The position numbers and the translations under genes were made by a program. Under the pieces are notes generated by a model. The model saw only the letters and a program-made list of their open reading frames with translations. It made no database searches and was not told the DNA's origin. From Lachnospiraceae bacterium (lineage in GTDB: Bacteria > Bacillota > Clostridia > Lachnospirales > Lachnospiraceae): a stretch of DNA of 64,000 nt. This document shows, piece by piece, positions 55,298-64,000 of this stretch; the stretch's first letter is position 1, and each line of letters begins with the position of its first letter. The stretch is taken from positions 173,861-237,860 of the forward strand of contig CAJTHM010000008.1 in the NCBI GenBank assembly GCA_910576125.1. Reading direction: 5' to 3'.

Positions 55298-55331
55298 CGC
55301 ACACGGGAGTCCTTGAACTCCCGTGCGTCTC
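55298..55331. repeat. Hairpin between importer B and the following membrane protein gene
   Basis: CACGGGAGT (55303-55311) pairs with ACTCCCGTG (55318-55326) around a 6-base loop; the flanks can add further pairs. No U-tract follows on the minus strand, so it may limit rather than stop transcription into the gene at 55261. Confidence 0.55.
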
Positions 55332-55354
55332 AGAATCTCAAATTATTTTGACTT

Positions 55355-56671
55355 TCATATTACCGCCAGCCATAACAACAGCAGGAAGAGGACGCCGACT
55401 ACGCCCAGCGTAATCAGGCCGGCAACAGCGCCTTTCTTACATGCCTTGTAATTGCGGATATAATTGACGCGCCTGAATAAAAAGGCGGCAATCAGTCCGG
55501 GTATCGGCAGGAAGAAAGACAAAAGCTTGTAGAGGAAGAATCCTGTATCATGCACAGGCGGAAGCTGAATTCCCTCCTTGGAGACAGCCGTCTCCGCCGC
55601 CTGCGCTTCCCGGGTTTTTTCGGAACCGGAAAAGGCTATGGTGATGGATTTCACCGGCTCGTTATTATCCCTGAGGGCCTTATATTCCTCTATCTCCTTT
55701 TTGCTCCCATAGACATAATGGTCGTGGCCGATGTTCACCAGTTCCGGCTGCTCTTGACTGTAATCATGCATGGAGGGGTCATAGGTATAGAGCACCTTGT
55801 TCTTCTCCAGCTGCGGATCCGGAATGGGGATAGCCGAAATCAGGGAGTGGGTGTAGGGATGCAGAGGGAAGTTGAAAAGTTCCTCCGATTCCGCGATTTC
55901 TACAATCCTGCCCTTATAAATGACGCCTATCCGGTCAGAAATGAACCGTACCACAGAAAGGTCATGGGCAATGAAGAGATAGGTAATCTTCTTCTCGCGC
56001 TGGAATTTCTTCATCAGGTTCAGCACCTGGGCGCGGATGGACACATCCAGTGCGGAAATGGGTTCGTCCGCCACCACCAGCTCCGGCTCCATGACCATGG
56101 CGCGGGCAATGCCGATGCGCTGGCGCTGTCCGCCGGAGAACTCATGCGGGTACCTGGTCAGATGCTCCGGCAGGAGCCCCACCTCATTAATCATCTTTTC
56201 CACCTTCTGCTGACGCTCAGCCTTGCTGGAAAAGAGATGGAAATTGTACAGTCCCTCCGAGATAATATAATCCACCGTCGCCCTGTCGTTCAGAGAGGCC
56301 GCCGGATCCTGGAACACCATCTGAATATTCCGAATCACGCTGCGGTCCAGGGAACGGGGAATCTTGCCCGATATACGGACGCCCTTATACAGGATTTCAC
56401 CGCCCGCCAGCGAATTTACCCGGATGACGGCCCGGCCCACGGTGGTCTTGCCCGATCCGGACTCTCCCACCAGGGAGAATGTCTCTCCTTTGTATATATC
56501 AAAGGAAACGTTCTGCACGGCTTTCACCGCATTGTCCTTTTTTCCGAAAGTAATGTCTACGTTCTTGACCGACAGCAGGATTTCTCTTCCGTTTTTGTCC
56601 AGCGGGCCATGCTCGGGAAATGCGGCGGCGGTATTTGCTTTTGAATTTGAATTAAACATGGACACAATCAC
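55355..56671 (-). CDS. oppF: Oligopeptide ABC transporter ATPase, OppF/AmiF type (importer B), with C-terminal membrane segments
   Basis: The 438-residue ATPase has Walker A (GESGSGKTT), Q-loop ([14 protein letters not shown]), signature ([15 protein letters not shown]) and Walker B ([14 protein letters not shown]). After the usual peptide-ATPase C-terminus comes an extra 110 residues ending in two hydrophobic segments (about 380-399 and 415-436) joined by a Lys/Arg/Asn-rich loop. An ABC ATPase subunit of an importer is normally soluble, so this one seems to be membrane-anchored. Its start overlaps the stop of oppD by 4 bases. Confidence 0.92.
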   Translation of the reverse strand: MIVSMFNSNSKANTAAAFPEHGPLDKNGREILLSVKNVDITFGKKDNAVKAVQNVSFDIYKGETFSLVGESGSGKTTVGRAVIRVNSLAGGEILYKGVRISGKIPRSLDRSVIRNIQMVFQDPAASLNDRATVDYIISEGLYNFHLFSSKAERQQKVEKMINEVGLLPEHLTRYPHEFSGGQRQRIGIARAMVMEPELVVADEPISALDVSIRAQVLNLMKKFQREKKITYLFIAHDLSVVRFISDRIGVIYKGRIVEIAESEELFNFPLHPYTHSLISAIPIPDPQLEKNKVLYTYDPSMHDYSQEQPELVNIGHDHYVYGSKKEIEEYKALRDNNEPVKSITIAFSGSEKTREAQAAETAVSKEGIQLPPVHDTGFFLYKLLSFFLPIPGLIAAFLFRRVNYIRNYKACKKGAVAGLITLGVVGVLFLLLLWLAVI

Positions 56672-58425
56672 ACCCCCTGAATATTATATGCCTGCATGAG
56701 CCTCTCATGGAGATTGCAGATAACCGCCGGCTTCTCGATTTTCGGAGCATCCGGATCCAGCAGCCACGTCTTGGCAAAATGCGTGTCGTTCACCTGGAAC
56801 ATAGGCGGCTCCAACAGTGTATCTATCTTCATGCAATATGGGTTCCTGGGAGCAAAGGCATCTCCCGTAATCTCATTATAGAGGGAAGGAGGCGTACCCG
56901 TGATGGAGTACAGCTCCGTATTGCGGTCCGCCAGCTGTGGCAGCGAGGACAGCAACGCCCATGTGTACGGATGGCGGGGATCGTAGAACACATCCTCCAC
57001 GGTTCCCAGCTCGATAATCTGTCCGCCGTACATCACAGCCACACGGTCTGCGATATTGGCCACGACGCCCAGGTCATGGGTAATGAAGACAATCGTGTAG
57101 TTAAATTCTTTCTGCAAATCCTTGATCAGCTGCAGAATCTGGGCCTGCATAGTCACGTCCAGCGCTGTAGTAGGCTCGTCGCAGATTAGAATCTTCGGCT
57201 GGCAGGAAAGCGCGATGGCTATGACAATGCGCTGGCGCATACCGCCGGAATACTGGAACGGATAGTCGTCATAACGGGCGGCGGGATTGGGAATGCCTAC
57301 CTTCTCCATCAAATCCAGAGCCTGGGCCCTGGCCTGGGCCTCGGAGCAGTTCTGGTGCTTTACGATAATCGAGGAAATCTGCTTCCCGATGGTGATGATA
57401 GGGTTCAGGGATGTCATGGGATCCTGGAATACGGTGGCAATCTTCGTCCCGCGGATCTGGGCCCAGTCCTTGGGGAACTGCATGGAAGACAAATCCAGGA
57501 TGCAGCTGCCGGTCAGCTCGGTGGCTGTCTCGCTGACATATTTCACCCTGGGGGTGATGCCGTCGTAGATGCCGTTGCGCTGTGTCTCATCCTTCCAGTC
57601 GATTCCCAGCTTCATGGCCTCCCGAAAAGCATCCAGCAGCTTTTTGGTGACTCTTCTGCGGCGTATCAGGTCACCTCTGGCGACGGACAGGTAAATCTCC
57701 TTGGCCAGGGTCTCGTTCCGCTCCGAAACGGCCGGGGAAATCTCGGCCTGGGTCAGCTTGTCATACTTCGCTTTCAGCTCAGCCTCCCGCCTGGCATACT
57801 GCTGCTGGTACTCCGTGTCCCGGGCGGCAGCCTCTTTTTGTCTGCGCTGCTCTTCCTTATTACGGTTTTCCAGCTCTTTTATCTGGGCATCCAGTTTGGA
57901 GATTTCCTCCTGGGCGCGCTTTATCTCTGCCCTGTCCTTGGTGCGGTCCAGGGCCGTCCTGCGGTTGTAGACTTCCGTCCTCCGGAAGCGTAGCTCATTA
58001 AGCTCTTTCTCCTGGGCCGCCCGCTCCTCCTCGCCTATGGAGGAGCGTTCTCTTTTCTCCGCCTGCAGGGCCAGCATCTCCCGATACAGGCCGGCGCCCG
58101 GCTCCAGCTTGGAAAAAGCGTCCAGTTTTTCTTTAAAGGAAGCGATGCTCCGACGCGCCATGTCGTTCAACTGTGCGCGGGTATCCGACAATTCCTCGTC
58201 CCGGAAGATGATATGCCCATTGCTGACAAAGCCGTTGGAATCCAGCATGCCGGCAAAGGTTTTGGTAAAAACAGATTTACCCGATCCGGACTCGCCCACG
58301 ATGGCAATGGACTCATTCTCATAGATATCCAGGGATATCCCTCGAATGGCCTTCAGAATCCGTCCGCGGACACGGAATTTTACCTCCAGGTTCCCGACGG
58401 ACAGCAATACTTTCTTCTTATCCAT
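56668..58425 (-). CDS. oppD: Oligopeptide ABC transporter ATPase, OppD/AmiE type (importer B), with coiled-coil insert
   Basis: The 585-residue ATPase has Walker A (GESGSGKS), then about 200 residues of charged helical sequence (about 75-275, with [20 protein letters not shown]), before the Q-loop ([11 protein letters not shown]), signature ([15 protein letters not shown]) and Walker B ([14 protein letters not shown]). The insert is at the same place as in OppF of importer A. The C-terminus has no Cys cluster. ATG 58425 has AGGAGG 7 bases upstream; the longer frame from 58488 runs into oppC. Confidence 0.92.
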   Translation of the reverse strand: MDKKKVLLSVGNLEVKFRVRGRILKAIRGISLDIYENESIAIVGESGSGKSVFTKTFAGMLDSNGFVSNGHIIFRDEELSDTRAQLNDMARRSIASFKEKLDAFSKLEPGAGLYREMLALQAEKRERSSIGEEERAAQEKELNELRFRRTEVYNRRTALDRTKDRAEIKRAQEEISKLDAQIKELENRNKEEQRRQKEAAARDTEYQQQYARREAELKAKYDKLTQAEISPAVSERNETLAKEIYLSVARGDLIRRRRVTKKLLDAFREAMKLGIDWKDETQRNGIYDGITPRVKYVSETATELTGSCILDLSSMQFPKDWAQIRGTKIATVFQDPMTSLNPIITIGKQISSIIVKHQNCSEAQARAQALDLMEKVGIPNPAARYDDYPFQYSGGMRQRIVIAIALSCQPKILICDEPTTALDVTMQAQILQLIKDLQKEFNYTIVFITHDLGVVANIADRVAVMYGGQIIELGTVEDVFYDPRHPYTWALLSSLPQLADRNTELYSITGTPPSLYNEITGDAFAPRNPYCMKIDTLLEPPMFQVNDTHFAKTWLLDPDAPKIEKPAVICNLHERLMQAYNIQGV

Positions 58426-58435
58426 AATGTACCTC

Positions 58436-59416
58436 CTACATATGCGTCCGGGGATCGGATGCGTCGCCCAGATTCTGTCCCACCACATACAGCACGATGG
58501 TAATGATGGAAACGATTGCCACAGGACTCCAGAATTCCAGCTCCCAGCCCGGCGTCACCATAGCCGCCTCTGCCGAATAAATCAGACGTCCCAGAGACAT
58601 GTCGCTCATGCCCATGCCTATATAGGCCAGGAACACCTCGTAGGAGATATAGGACGGAAGCTCTGTGGCCAGCAGGGTCACGATGATGGATGTCATAAAG
58701 GGCAGAATATTCTTCAGGGCAATCTTGAACGTGGATGTGCCAAGACACCTGGAGGCCAGGTTATATTCCCTGTCGCGGATGATCAGCACCTGGGTACGGA
58801 TGAAATACGCGATGCCCAGCCATCCCACAATCGTAAGCGCGAACACCATGGTCCAGAAAGTAGGTGAAAACAGCATGGAAAGCACCGAAATAATCAGAAT
58901 CATAGGTACGTTCGCGATGATGTTGTAGACCTCCATCATGACCATGTCCACTTTCTTGGAGAAGCCCCATACCGCTCCCAGCAGCACGCCGATGACCATG
59001 TTGATGGCGGCGCAGACCAGAGCCAGGGATATGGATATCCGAGCCCCGTTCCAGACCGCGTCAAAGGTAGGCTCACCGGAGGCCCCTGAACCCAGGATCC
59101 ACTTCAGGTTGAAGCCGAAATGCTCTATGGCGCCGCCGGGAGACAGATGCTTGCCGGTGGTATCCATCAGATTGGCGTAAGGGTCGTACTCCGTCACCGC
59201 AGGATAGATATAGGCGAACGCAATCACGAACAGCAGGAAGCACAATATCACGATATTAATCTTATTCCGGAAGAACACACGCAGCACGGACTTCCAGTAG
59301 GAGTACCGCGGAGCCGCGATTCTTTCGGATTCCGTGTCGCTGTGGGCCACGGGGCTGAACAGCTCCTCGGTCTTTAAGCCTGTCTTGTTTTTCAATTCCT
59401 CGTACATGTCGGTCAC
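58436..59416 (-). CDS. oppC: Oligopeptide ABC permease, OppC/AmiD type (importer B)
   Basis: The 326-residue permease is of standard length. A cytoplasmic head of about 45 residues precedes TM1 (INIVILCFLLFVIAFAYIYP). The extracytoplasmic loop ends with WILGSGASGEPTFDAVWNGA, where the usual GTD-GRD motif is altered, as in AmiD. Five further membrane segments and the docking loop NLASRCLGTSTFKIALKNIL follow. Its start overlaps the stop of the oppB gene by 4 bases. Confidence 0.93.
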   Translation of the reverse strand: MTDMYEELKNKTGLKTEELFSPVAHSDTESERIAAPRYSYWKSVLRVFFRNKINIVILCFLLFVIAFAYIYPAVTEYDPYANLMDTTGKHLSPGGAIEHFGFNLKWILGSGASGEPTFDAVWNGARISISLALVCAAINMVIGVLLGAVWGFSKKVDMVMMEVYNIIANVPMILIISVLSMLFSPTFWTMVFALTIVGWLGIAYFIRTQVLIIRDREYNLASRCLGTSTFKIALKNILPFMTSIIVTLLATELPSYISYEVFLAYIGMGMSDMSLGRLIYSAEAAMVTPGWELEFWSPVAIVSIITIVLYVVGQNLGDASDPRTHM

Positions 59417-60993
59417 CTACCTTTTGATGTAAACGAAATTCTCGGATCCACGCTGGACATCAGGATATCGCCCAAAAGTATGGATACTACCGTCAGCAGC
59501 GCGTAGAACAGGGTGACGCCTACGATTACGCCATTGTCATACTTATTGATGGCCTGGGTCAGCAGATTGCCCGCGCCGGGAACCGAGTACACGCGCTCGG
59601 TGATGATGGCTCCCGTCATGGCGAAGAGGATGCTCCCCGGAATGCCGTGGACAATGGGAATGGCCGCGTTCTTCCAGATATGCTTCGTAAATATCTCCGT
59701 CTCGCTAAGCCCCCCTGACCTGGCGAACTTTACATAGTCGCTGTTCATCTGGTCGATCATATAGCGGCGCATCCATTTCATCAGATTGGCCACGCTGGGC
59801 AGAGCCAGGGATATGATGGGCAGGACGAACATCAGCTTGTTGCCGGAATCCATGTCGAACAGGGTGGGCAGCTTGAAGATGCTTCCGCCAATCGCCTTGA
59901 ACAGGAAAATATATGCCAGGGACGGTACCGCGATAATAAAGATGATATACACGGTGCCGATTCTGTCCAGAAGGCCGTTTTTGAACCGGGCCATCAGAAT
60001 CCCGATGGGAAGGCCCAGCGCATATGCCAAAATAGTGGAGATGATACCGATCACAAAGGAATATCCCATTTTCGACATGCTGTTCTTGTGGGTGATCGTG
60101 TGGGTATAATCATCCACGAACCTGCCGGCATACATATCGCTCAGCGCCAGGGACCCCTCCGCATATGTGGCCGTGTGCAGGTCGTCCGCACTCTGCTCCA
60201 CATGCCCCGTTGGATAGCTGACCGTGCTCAGCACATAGCTGCCCTGGGAGGCGGTCATGGTCTCGAATACATCCACGCCGCGGTTCACCGTATAGGATTC
60301 TCCCAGATTCAGCGTCAGAAGGTTCTGATGAATCCAAGGGAATTTATTATCGAAATAAAGCAGATATTTGTGTTTCGTGCCGTTTCCGATAATGGCCGGA
60401 GAGAATTTCTCCCCGCCATAGAGCGGATCATGCAGTGTAAAGGTAAGTCCTCGTTTTCCGATGTCCGTGGACTCATCCACATAGTGAATGTTGTCGATGA
60501 AGAAGATTCCCGTAAAATAGGAAATGACACGGCTGATGATAGGCTTATCCCTGGTGGCAAAGATGGTGGCCTGTCCGCCGTCCTTCACTCTTCCGTTGGT
60601 CTTCTTGTCCGCGTCCAGGCGCACGACCGTGTAGCCCCCGGCCTCGTATTCCTGAGTAAACTTCTCAATATAGGCAGCCGCGGTCTCGGAGTCCTGCTCC
60701 GGCGTGGCCGCTACAAAGGCCGCGTCTTTCCTTGACTCCTCGTCAAGTTCTCCCCTTTTTATCAGCTCATTGATATATTCGGAATAGTTCACATAATCCA
60801 CATAGCCGAAAGCCTCATACCGGGTCTGTTCATAGGTGATTCTCGCATTGCTCTGGGTCTTGCTGTAATTGCTGTCGCCCGCGAAGATTACGCTCCGCTC
60901 CATCAGAGAATACACAAGTATCATGATAAGAACTACCACGCAGACCGCAGAGAGTATACCTTTTATGATTCGTTGCAGTATATATTTCGCCAC
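59413..60993 (-). CDS. oppB: Oligopeptide ABC permease, OppB/AmiC type (importer B), enlarged
   Basis: The 526-residue permease starts MAKYILQRIIKG (GTG start with AAGGGA upstream). TM1 lies at about 12-30. About 275 residues of extracytoplasmic sequence follow before the second membrane segment (VIGIISTILAYALGLPIG). The docking loop reads YVKFARSGGLSETEIFTKHI. Streptococcal AmiC (about 500 residues) has a similar enlarged loop, so this form is known. It pairs with the AmiD-like permease downstream. Confidence 0.92.
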   Translation of the reverse strand: MAKYILQRIIKGILSAVCVVVLIMILVYSLMERSVIFAGDSNYSKTQSNARITYEQTRYEAFGYVDYVNYSEYINELIKRGELDEESRKDAAFVAATPEQDSETAAAYIEKFTQEYEAGGYTVVRLDADKKTNGRVKDGGQATIFATRDKPIISRVISYFTGIFFIDNIHYVDESTDIGKRGLTFTLHDPLYGGEKFSPAIIGNGTKHKYLLYFDNKFPWIHQNLLTLNLGESYTVNRGVDVFETMTASQGSYVLSTVSYPTGHVEQSADDLHTATYAEGSLALSDMYAGRFVDDYTHTITHKNSMSKMGYSFVIGIISTILAYALGLPIGILMARFKNGLLDRIGTVYIIFIIAVPSLAYIFLFKAIGGSIFKLPTLFDMDSGNKLMFVLPIISLALPSVANLMKWMRRYMIDQMNSDYVKFARSGGLSETEIFTKHIWKNAAIPIVHGIPGSILFAMTGAIITERVYSVPGAGNLLTQAINKYDNGVIVGVTLFYALLTVVSILLGDILMSSVDPRISFTSKGR

Positions 60994-61026
60994 TTTCTTA
61001 TCCCTTCCCTGAAACGCTCTTTTTTA

Positions 61027-61238
61027 TGGAATGTATTCGTCCATTGGAATGCGCCTCTTCCATGGAATGGTATTCCCCGGTCGGAATACTATTCTTCCAT
61101 GGAAGAAGCACATTTTATCGGAATGCACTTCTCCTATTTCCGTTATATAAGGAAGCGCGGAGAAGTAAGACTCCTCCGCCCTCCCGTCAGTGCTTTTGAC
61201 TGGAATGATTTCCTTCCAATGGAATGCATTCATCCATT
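61027..61238. repeat. Cluster of 18-19-bp imperfect repeats between oppB and oppA of importer B
   Basis: Units built on TGGAATGNATTCNTCCAT start at 61027, 61045, 61063, 61082, 61100 and 61119. Two more follow at 61201 and 61220. The spacing is 18 or 19 bases throughout each group. Each unit is roughly palindromic, so the transcript can fold into many short hairpins. It fills most of the 261-base gap after the binding-protein gene. Confidence 0.75.
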
Positions 61239-61254
61239 TATTCACTGCTGCATC

Positions 61255-63564
61255 TTAGTACAATCCAATATTCCTGTCCATGTAAGCATAAGGCTGGATG
61301 GTATCAAGGTAGGACTGCGCATCGCCATAGTCAGGGCCCCATCCGGAACCGCCGGCGTTTACGTCATAGTTCATCTCAGCGCCGTTGCTGGTACGGTAAT
61401 AGCAGTCACTGTAACCTGTAGAATCCTCATATCCCACCAGGTTCACGATTACCTTTCCGCCCAGTACGCTCTCGACAGACTGCTTGAACACATTCTTCTG
61501 ATTGTTCATAGACTCATTATAAAGAGGAGTCGGCGCATCGATGTAGATAGGGTTCTCAGCGGAAACCTCTACGCCCACCTGTGCCAGCTCAGCGATAGCG
61601 GCATCCAGGAACGCCACAGCGTTATCTGCATTGTACCAGCCGTCGAAGCCGTCGCCAGATCCCACGCCGTCATCCGCGGTAGAATCCCACACTTTGATGG
61701 GAACGCCGTCCGCATCCAGCTGGGCCTGCATGATCTCTCCGTAATAGGTTCCTGCAGGGAAAGTCCTGCTCTCGCCGTTGATGTCCACCGTCACCTCGTT
61801 CTCTGCGGTCAGGAACGTTCCGGGCGTATAGGAATTCCTGAGGCTGGTATATTTCAGTTCCTCTCCTACGGACGCCGCGCAATAGCCTCCGCGGTCAAAT
61901 GCCATTACAAGAGCAAGACGGAAGTTCTGGTTGCTCATAGCGGCTTTTGTCCTTTCCTTATCCTCGTCTGTCTGCGTGGAAACGCCTACGCTGGTGTCAT
62001 TGTAGTTGGTCCAGGTAGCGCGGTTCACGTTCATCCAGCCGCAGAAAGTGGTAGCATCGGTAGCGCTGGTGTAATGATACAGGTCGAAGTAAGTCGCTTC
62101 CTCTCCCTCGGGAATCTCCTCACGGGCAAGCACCAGTGTGGAAGAGTTGAAGCCTGCTCCGGCAATGGTATTGTCCTTCGCCTCATTATAGGAACGAGTC
62201 GTATCGGAGCCATCGTTAAAGTAGATATTCACAGCATGGGTGTTCACCGCCTCCGGATTCCAGTACTCGGGGTTGGCCGCATAGCTGGTCACATTCTGCT
62301 CGGTGTAGTTGGTGATCAGGTAAGCTCCGCAGTATGCGATGTTGCTGGGGCTGGTGCCGTAATTGCCGGGAGTGTACTCATCGCCCTCCGCGGAGAAAGT
62401 GCCGCCCTGGGACTTATAGAAAGAACGGTTCAGGGGAGCAAAGCAGCCATATCCCAGCATGGTCAGGAAAGCAGGGAACGGAGCTTCCAGCGTGTAGACA
62501 AGCGTGTGGTCATCCACAGCCTCAACGCCTACCTCAGAGAAGTCCGCAATCTCGCCGTTGACCCATGCGTCATAATTCTTGATGCCGCAGCCGCCGTCGG
62601 CGCTCATCAGATAGCCCAGCTCACCGTCATTGTCAGCCAGATGCTGCAGGGAGGCAACCCAGTCGTCAGCGGTCACTTCGCCCAGGACACGGCCCTGCTG
62701 ATCCACCCAGTTCACGCCGGGACGGATGTGGAACGTATAAGTCAGGCCGTCCTCGGAAACCTCATAGCTCTCAGCCAGAGCGGGCTGCTGCTGGTTCAGT
62801 GAGTCATACTCCAGCAGTCCTGTATATGTACAGGCAACGAAGTAAGAGTCACTGGTCTGGCTGGTGGCAATCACGTCCCAGGTGGCCAGCTCATAGCTGC
62901 TGGCAAAGTTATAGGTATCGTTCAGCGTATAGCCCTTCTCATCCAGGAAAGCTCTGGCGCTGTCAAGCCATGCGTCCGCAGACTCCGACCCTCCCCAGAT
63001 GGAAATCAGTTCCGCTCTGTCCTCGGATTTCAGCAATTCATTGGCAACCAGTACGTTATGCCATTTGTACTCGTCCTGTCCCCAGAGAACGGTAGAGATG
63101 CTGCGGGGCACCACGCGGGTCATGGCATAGGCGCCGCCGTTGCTCTGAATCGGCAGGAATACGCCGGACTCCAGGAGTTTCGCCTCGGAAACAGCCATCA
63201 GGGCCATGCGCAGGTCAAGATCATCCACCTCCTGCTTCGCCGCCTGATAGTGCTCGTTGAATTCGCCCAGGTTGTAGTCATACAGGGCATCGGACTTCTC
63301 ATCATAGCTCATGGCGTCGATGGCAGCCCAATCGGGTCCGGTATACACACCGTCCTCCGCGGCTTCTCCGCCTTCGCTTTCCTCAGTGGATTCGCCGGCA
63401 TCTTCCGCACTGCTCTCTTCTGCGGCGCTGCTCTCCCCGCTGTCTGCAGCCGATGATGAATCAGCAGATGATCCGCTATTGTCATTGCCGCAGGCAGCCA
63501 GACCGAACACCATAGAGGCTGTCAGCACACATGCCAGCACTTTTTGTGCTTTGCACTTTTTCAT
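61255..63564 (-). CDS. oppA: Oligopeptide-binding lipoprotein, OppA/AmiA type (importer B)
   Basis: The 769-residue family 5 solute-binding lipoprotein has the lipobox GLAAC with Cys25, followed by a Ser/Ala/Glu-rich spacer (about 30-75). The body includes YTFHIRPGVNWVDQQGR and a late VNLVGYEDST. The length is nearer to the large AmiA-type binding proteins (about 660) than to E. coli OppA. AGGAGG precedes the ATG. It heads importer B under the duplicated promoter; the gap to oppB holds the repeat cluster, which could raise the level of this gene's message over the rest. Confidence 0.93.
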   Translation of the reverse strand: MKKCKAQKVLACVLTASMVFGLAACGNDNSGSSADSSSAADSGESSAAEESSAEDAGESTEESEGGEAAEDGVYTGPDWAAIDAMSYDEKSDALYDYNLGEFNEHYQAAKQEVDDLDLRMALMAVSEAKLLESGVFLPIQSNGGAYAMTRVVPRSISTVLWGQDEYKWHNVLVANELLKSEDRAELISIWGGSESADAWLDSARAFLDEKGYTLNDTYNFASSYELATWDVIATSQTSDSYFVACTYTGLLEYDSLNQQQPALAESYEVSEDGLTYTFHIRPGVNWVDQQGRVLGEVTADDWVASLQHLADNDGELGYLMSADGGCGIKNYDAWVNGEIADFSEVGVEAVDDHTLVYTLEAPFPAFLTMLGYGCFAPLNRSFYKSQGGTFSAEGDEYTPGNYGTSPSNIAYCGAYLITNYTEQNVTSYAANPEYWNPEAVNTHAVNIYFNDGSDTTRSYNEAKDNTIAGAGFNSSTLVLAREEIPEGEEATYFDLYHYTSATDATTFCGWMNVNRATWTNYNDTSVGVSTQTDEDKERTKAAMSNQNFRLALVMAFDRGGYCAASVGEELKYTSLRNSYTPGTFLTAENEVTVDINGESRTFPAGTYYGEIMQAQLDADGVPIKVWDSTADDGVGSGDGFDGWYNADNAVAFLDAAIAELAQVGVEVSAENPIYIDAPTPLYNESMNNQKNVFKQSVESVLGGKVIVNLVGYEDSTGYSDCYYRTSNGAEMNYDVNAGGSGWGPDYGDAQSYLDTIQPYAYMDRNIGLY

Positions 63565-63651
63565 AGTCTTCCTCCTTCTTTACTTTTTAAAAATGTTGAA
63601 AGTGCCAAAACTATAACTGTAAGCCGTTTTGATTCGTATACCGTCTTGTGA

Positions 63652-63666
63652 ATACTTGTATACAAT
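63652..63666. promoter_or_regulatory. GntR-type operator-like site in the leader of importer B
   Basis: The same ATACTTGTATACAAT as at 44651, at the same distance from the promoter repeat. A related GTATAC lies nearby at 63675-63680 on the same side. The rest of the leader differs from that of importer A, so conservation of this site suggests function. Confidence 0.55.
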
Positions 63667-63693
63667 GTACCGGTGTATACAGTTACCGTAAGA

Positions 63694-63868
63694 TAGTATA
63701 AATTACACTTCTGTAATTGTCAAGATTTTTTTGTTTATTTCTTAACACAAGACAGTGAATTGTAGTATAGAATGCCAAACGTTTTTGGTCATTTTCACCC
63801 ATATTATCTTTATTTTTCCTCTTTATTCAAACGATATGAAATATATTCCGACAAACATTTCAGAAAAA
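63694..63868 (-). repeat. 175-bp direct repeat, copy 2 (promoter segment of importer B)
   Basis: This segment appears identical over 175 bp to 44693-44867, offset by exactly 19,001 bases. The promoter boxes are TGTCAA 63718-63723 and AGTATA 63695-63700 as read on the plus strand. The end of the copy coincides with one of two AAAGTGCCAAAAC repeats (63599-63611 and 63866-63878). Confidence 0.95.
63695..63723 (-). promoter_or_regulatory. Promoter of importer B with spacer dyad
   Basis: On the minus strand TTGACA (63718-63723), 17 bases, TATACT (63695-63700). ATTACA-N4-TGTAAT (63702-63717) fills the spacer, just as in importer A. It lies about 130 bases before the oppA start. Confidence 0.85.
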
Positions 63869-64000
63869 GTGCCAAAACAGGAATACGAGAATTTTATAAA
63901 ATATGCAAAACGCATATTATGCCATTTTTCGTAAAAATGAAGCGGAATTGATTTCGGTATGATAATCGTACGGCAACAGGTTTTCAGATATTTGTCTGTA
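63869..64000. other. Non-coding end of window
   Basis: No gene is visible. Two short dyads occur: AATATGC-N5-GCATATT (63900-63918) and CATTTTT-CGT-AAAAATG just after it. The second could be part of a terminator for a gene beyond the window, but nothing more can be said. Confidence 0.4.

Noticed and set aside
61027..61238. Possible T-box or other riboswitch in the gap before oppB of importer B
   Set aside because: No T-box sequence or terminator-antiterminator pair is visible; the structure is explained by short repeats.

Overview
The window looks like chromosomal DNA from a spore-forming gut Firmicute of the Lachnospiraceae type. It carries Gpr and SpoIIP (endospore genes), Gram-positive lipoprotein signals, GGAGG-type ribosome binding sites and a secG-rnr-smpB-ssrA block. 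It also has many surface and transport proteins of the sort common in intestinal Clostridia. No phage, transposase, CRISPR array or tRNA gene was seen.

Layout. 0-3 kb: end of an unidentified gene, rpsT, then gpr-spoIIP. 3-6 kb: a 1028-residue double GT-C/PMT glycosyltransferase on the minus strand. 6-11 kb: a MacB-type ABC ATPase, a large FtsX-type permease split by what looks like a one-base frameshift, and a PHP phosphoesterase. 11-21.5 kb: one operon with two very large propeller-containing solute-binding lipoproteins, two sugar-type permeases, an HlyD-like adaptor and a MacB-core membrane protein, but no ATPase. A GH127-like glycosidase follows. 23-25 kb: a DUF45 metallopeptidase and a cation efflux protein (minus). 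25-36 kb: gpmI, a 1860-residue secreted M60 metallopeptidase with an internal dockerin, a membrane-anchored protein with a cohesin-like domain, a ferredoxin-type aldo/keto reductase, and enolase. 36-45 kb (minus): oligopeptide importer A (oppABCDF). 45-55 kb (minus): lipoprotein, hflX, two-component system, tmRNA, smpB, rnr, secG and a membrane-anchored protein of unknown function. 55-64 kb (minus): oligopeptide importer B, with an Ami-like organisation.

How the parts may work together. The two peptide importers lie 19 kb apart but start from the same 175-bp promoter segment, which appears identical base for base. It ends in TTGACA-N17-TATACT, with a perfect dyad filling the spacer, so they should respond to the same signal. 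Importer A has a seven-bladed RCC1-like propeller built into its OppC permease. Importer B has an enlarged AmiC-like permease, and each importer has one ATPase interrupted by a long coiled-coil segment. The M60/dockerin enzyme and its cohesin-like membrane neighbour could form a small cell-surface complex for attacking mucin glycoproteins. The peptide importers are plausible, unproven consumers of the products. The sugar-type operon and the GH127-like enzyme could handle a glycan.

Limits: all calls come from reading the sequence and its translations. No database search, structure prediction or alignment program was run. Domain assignments marked as inference need such a check.
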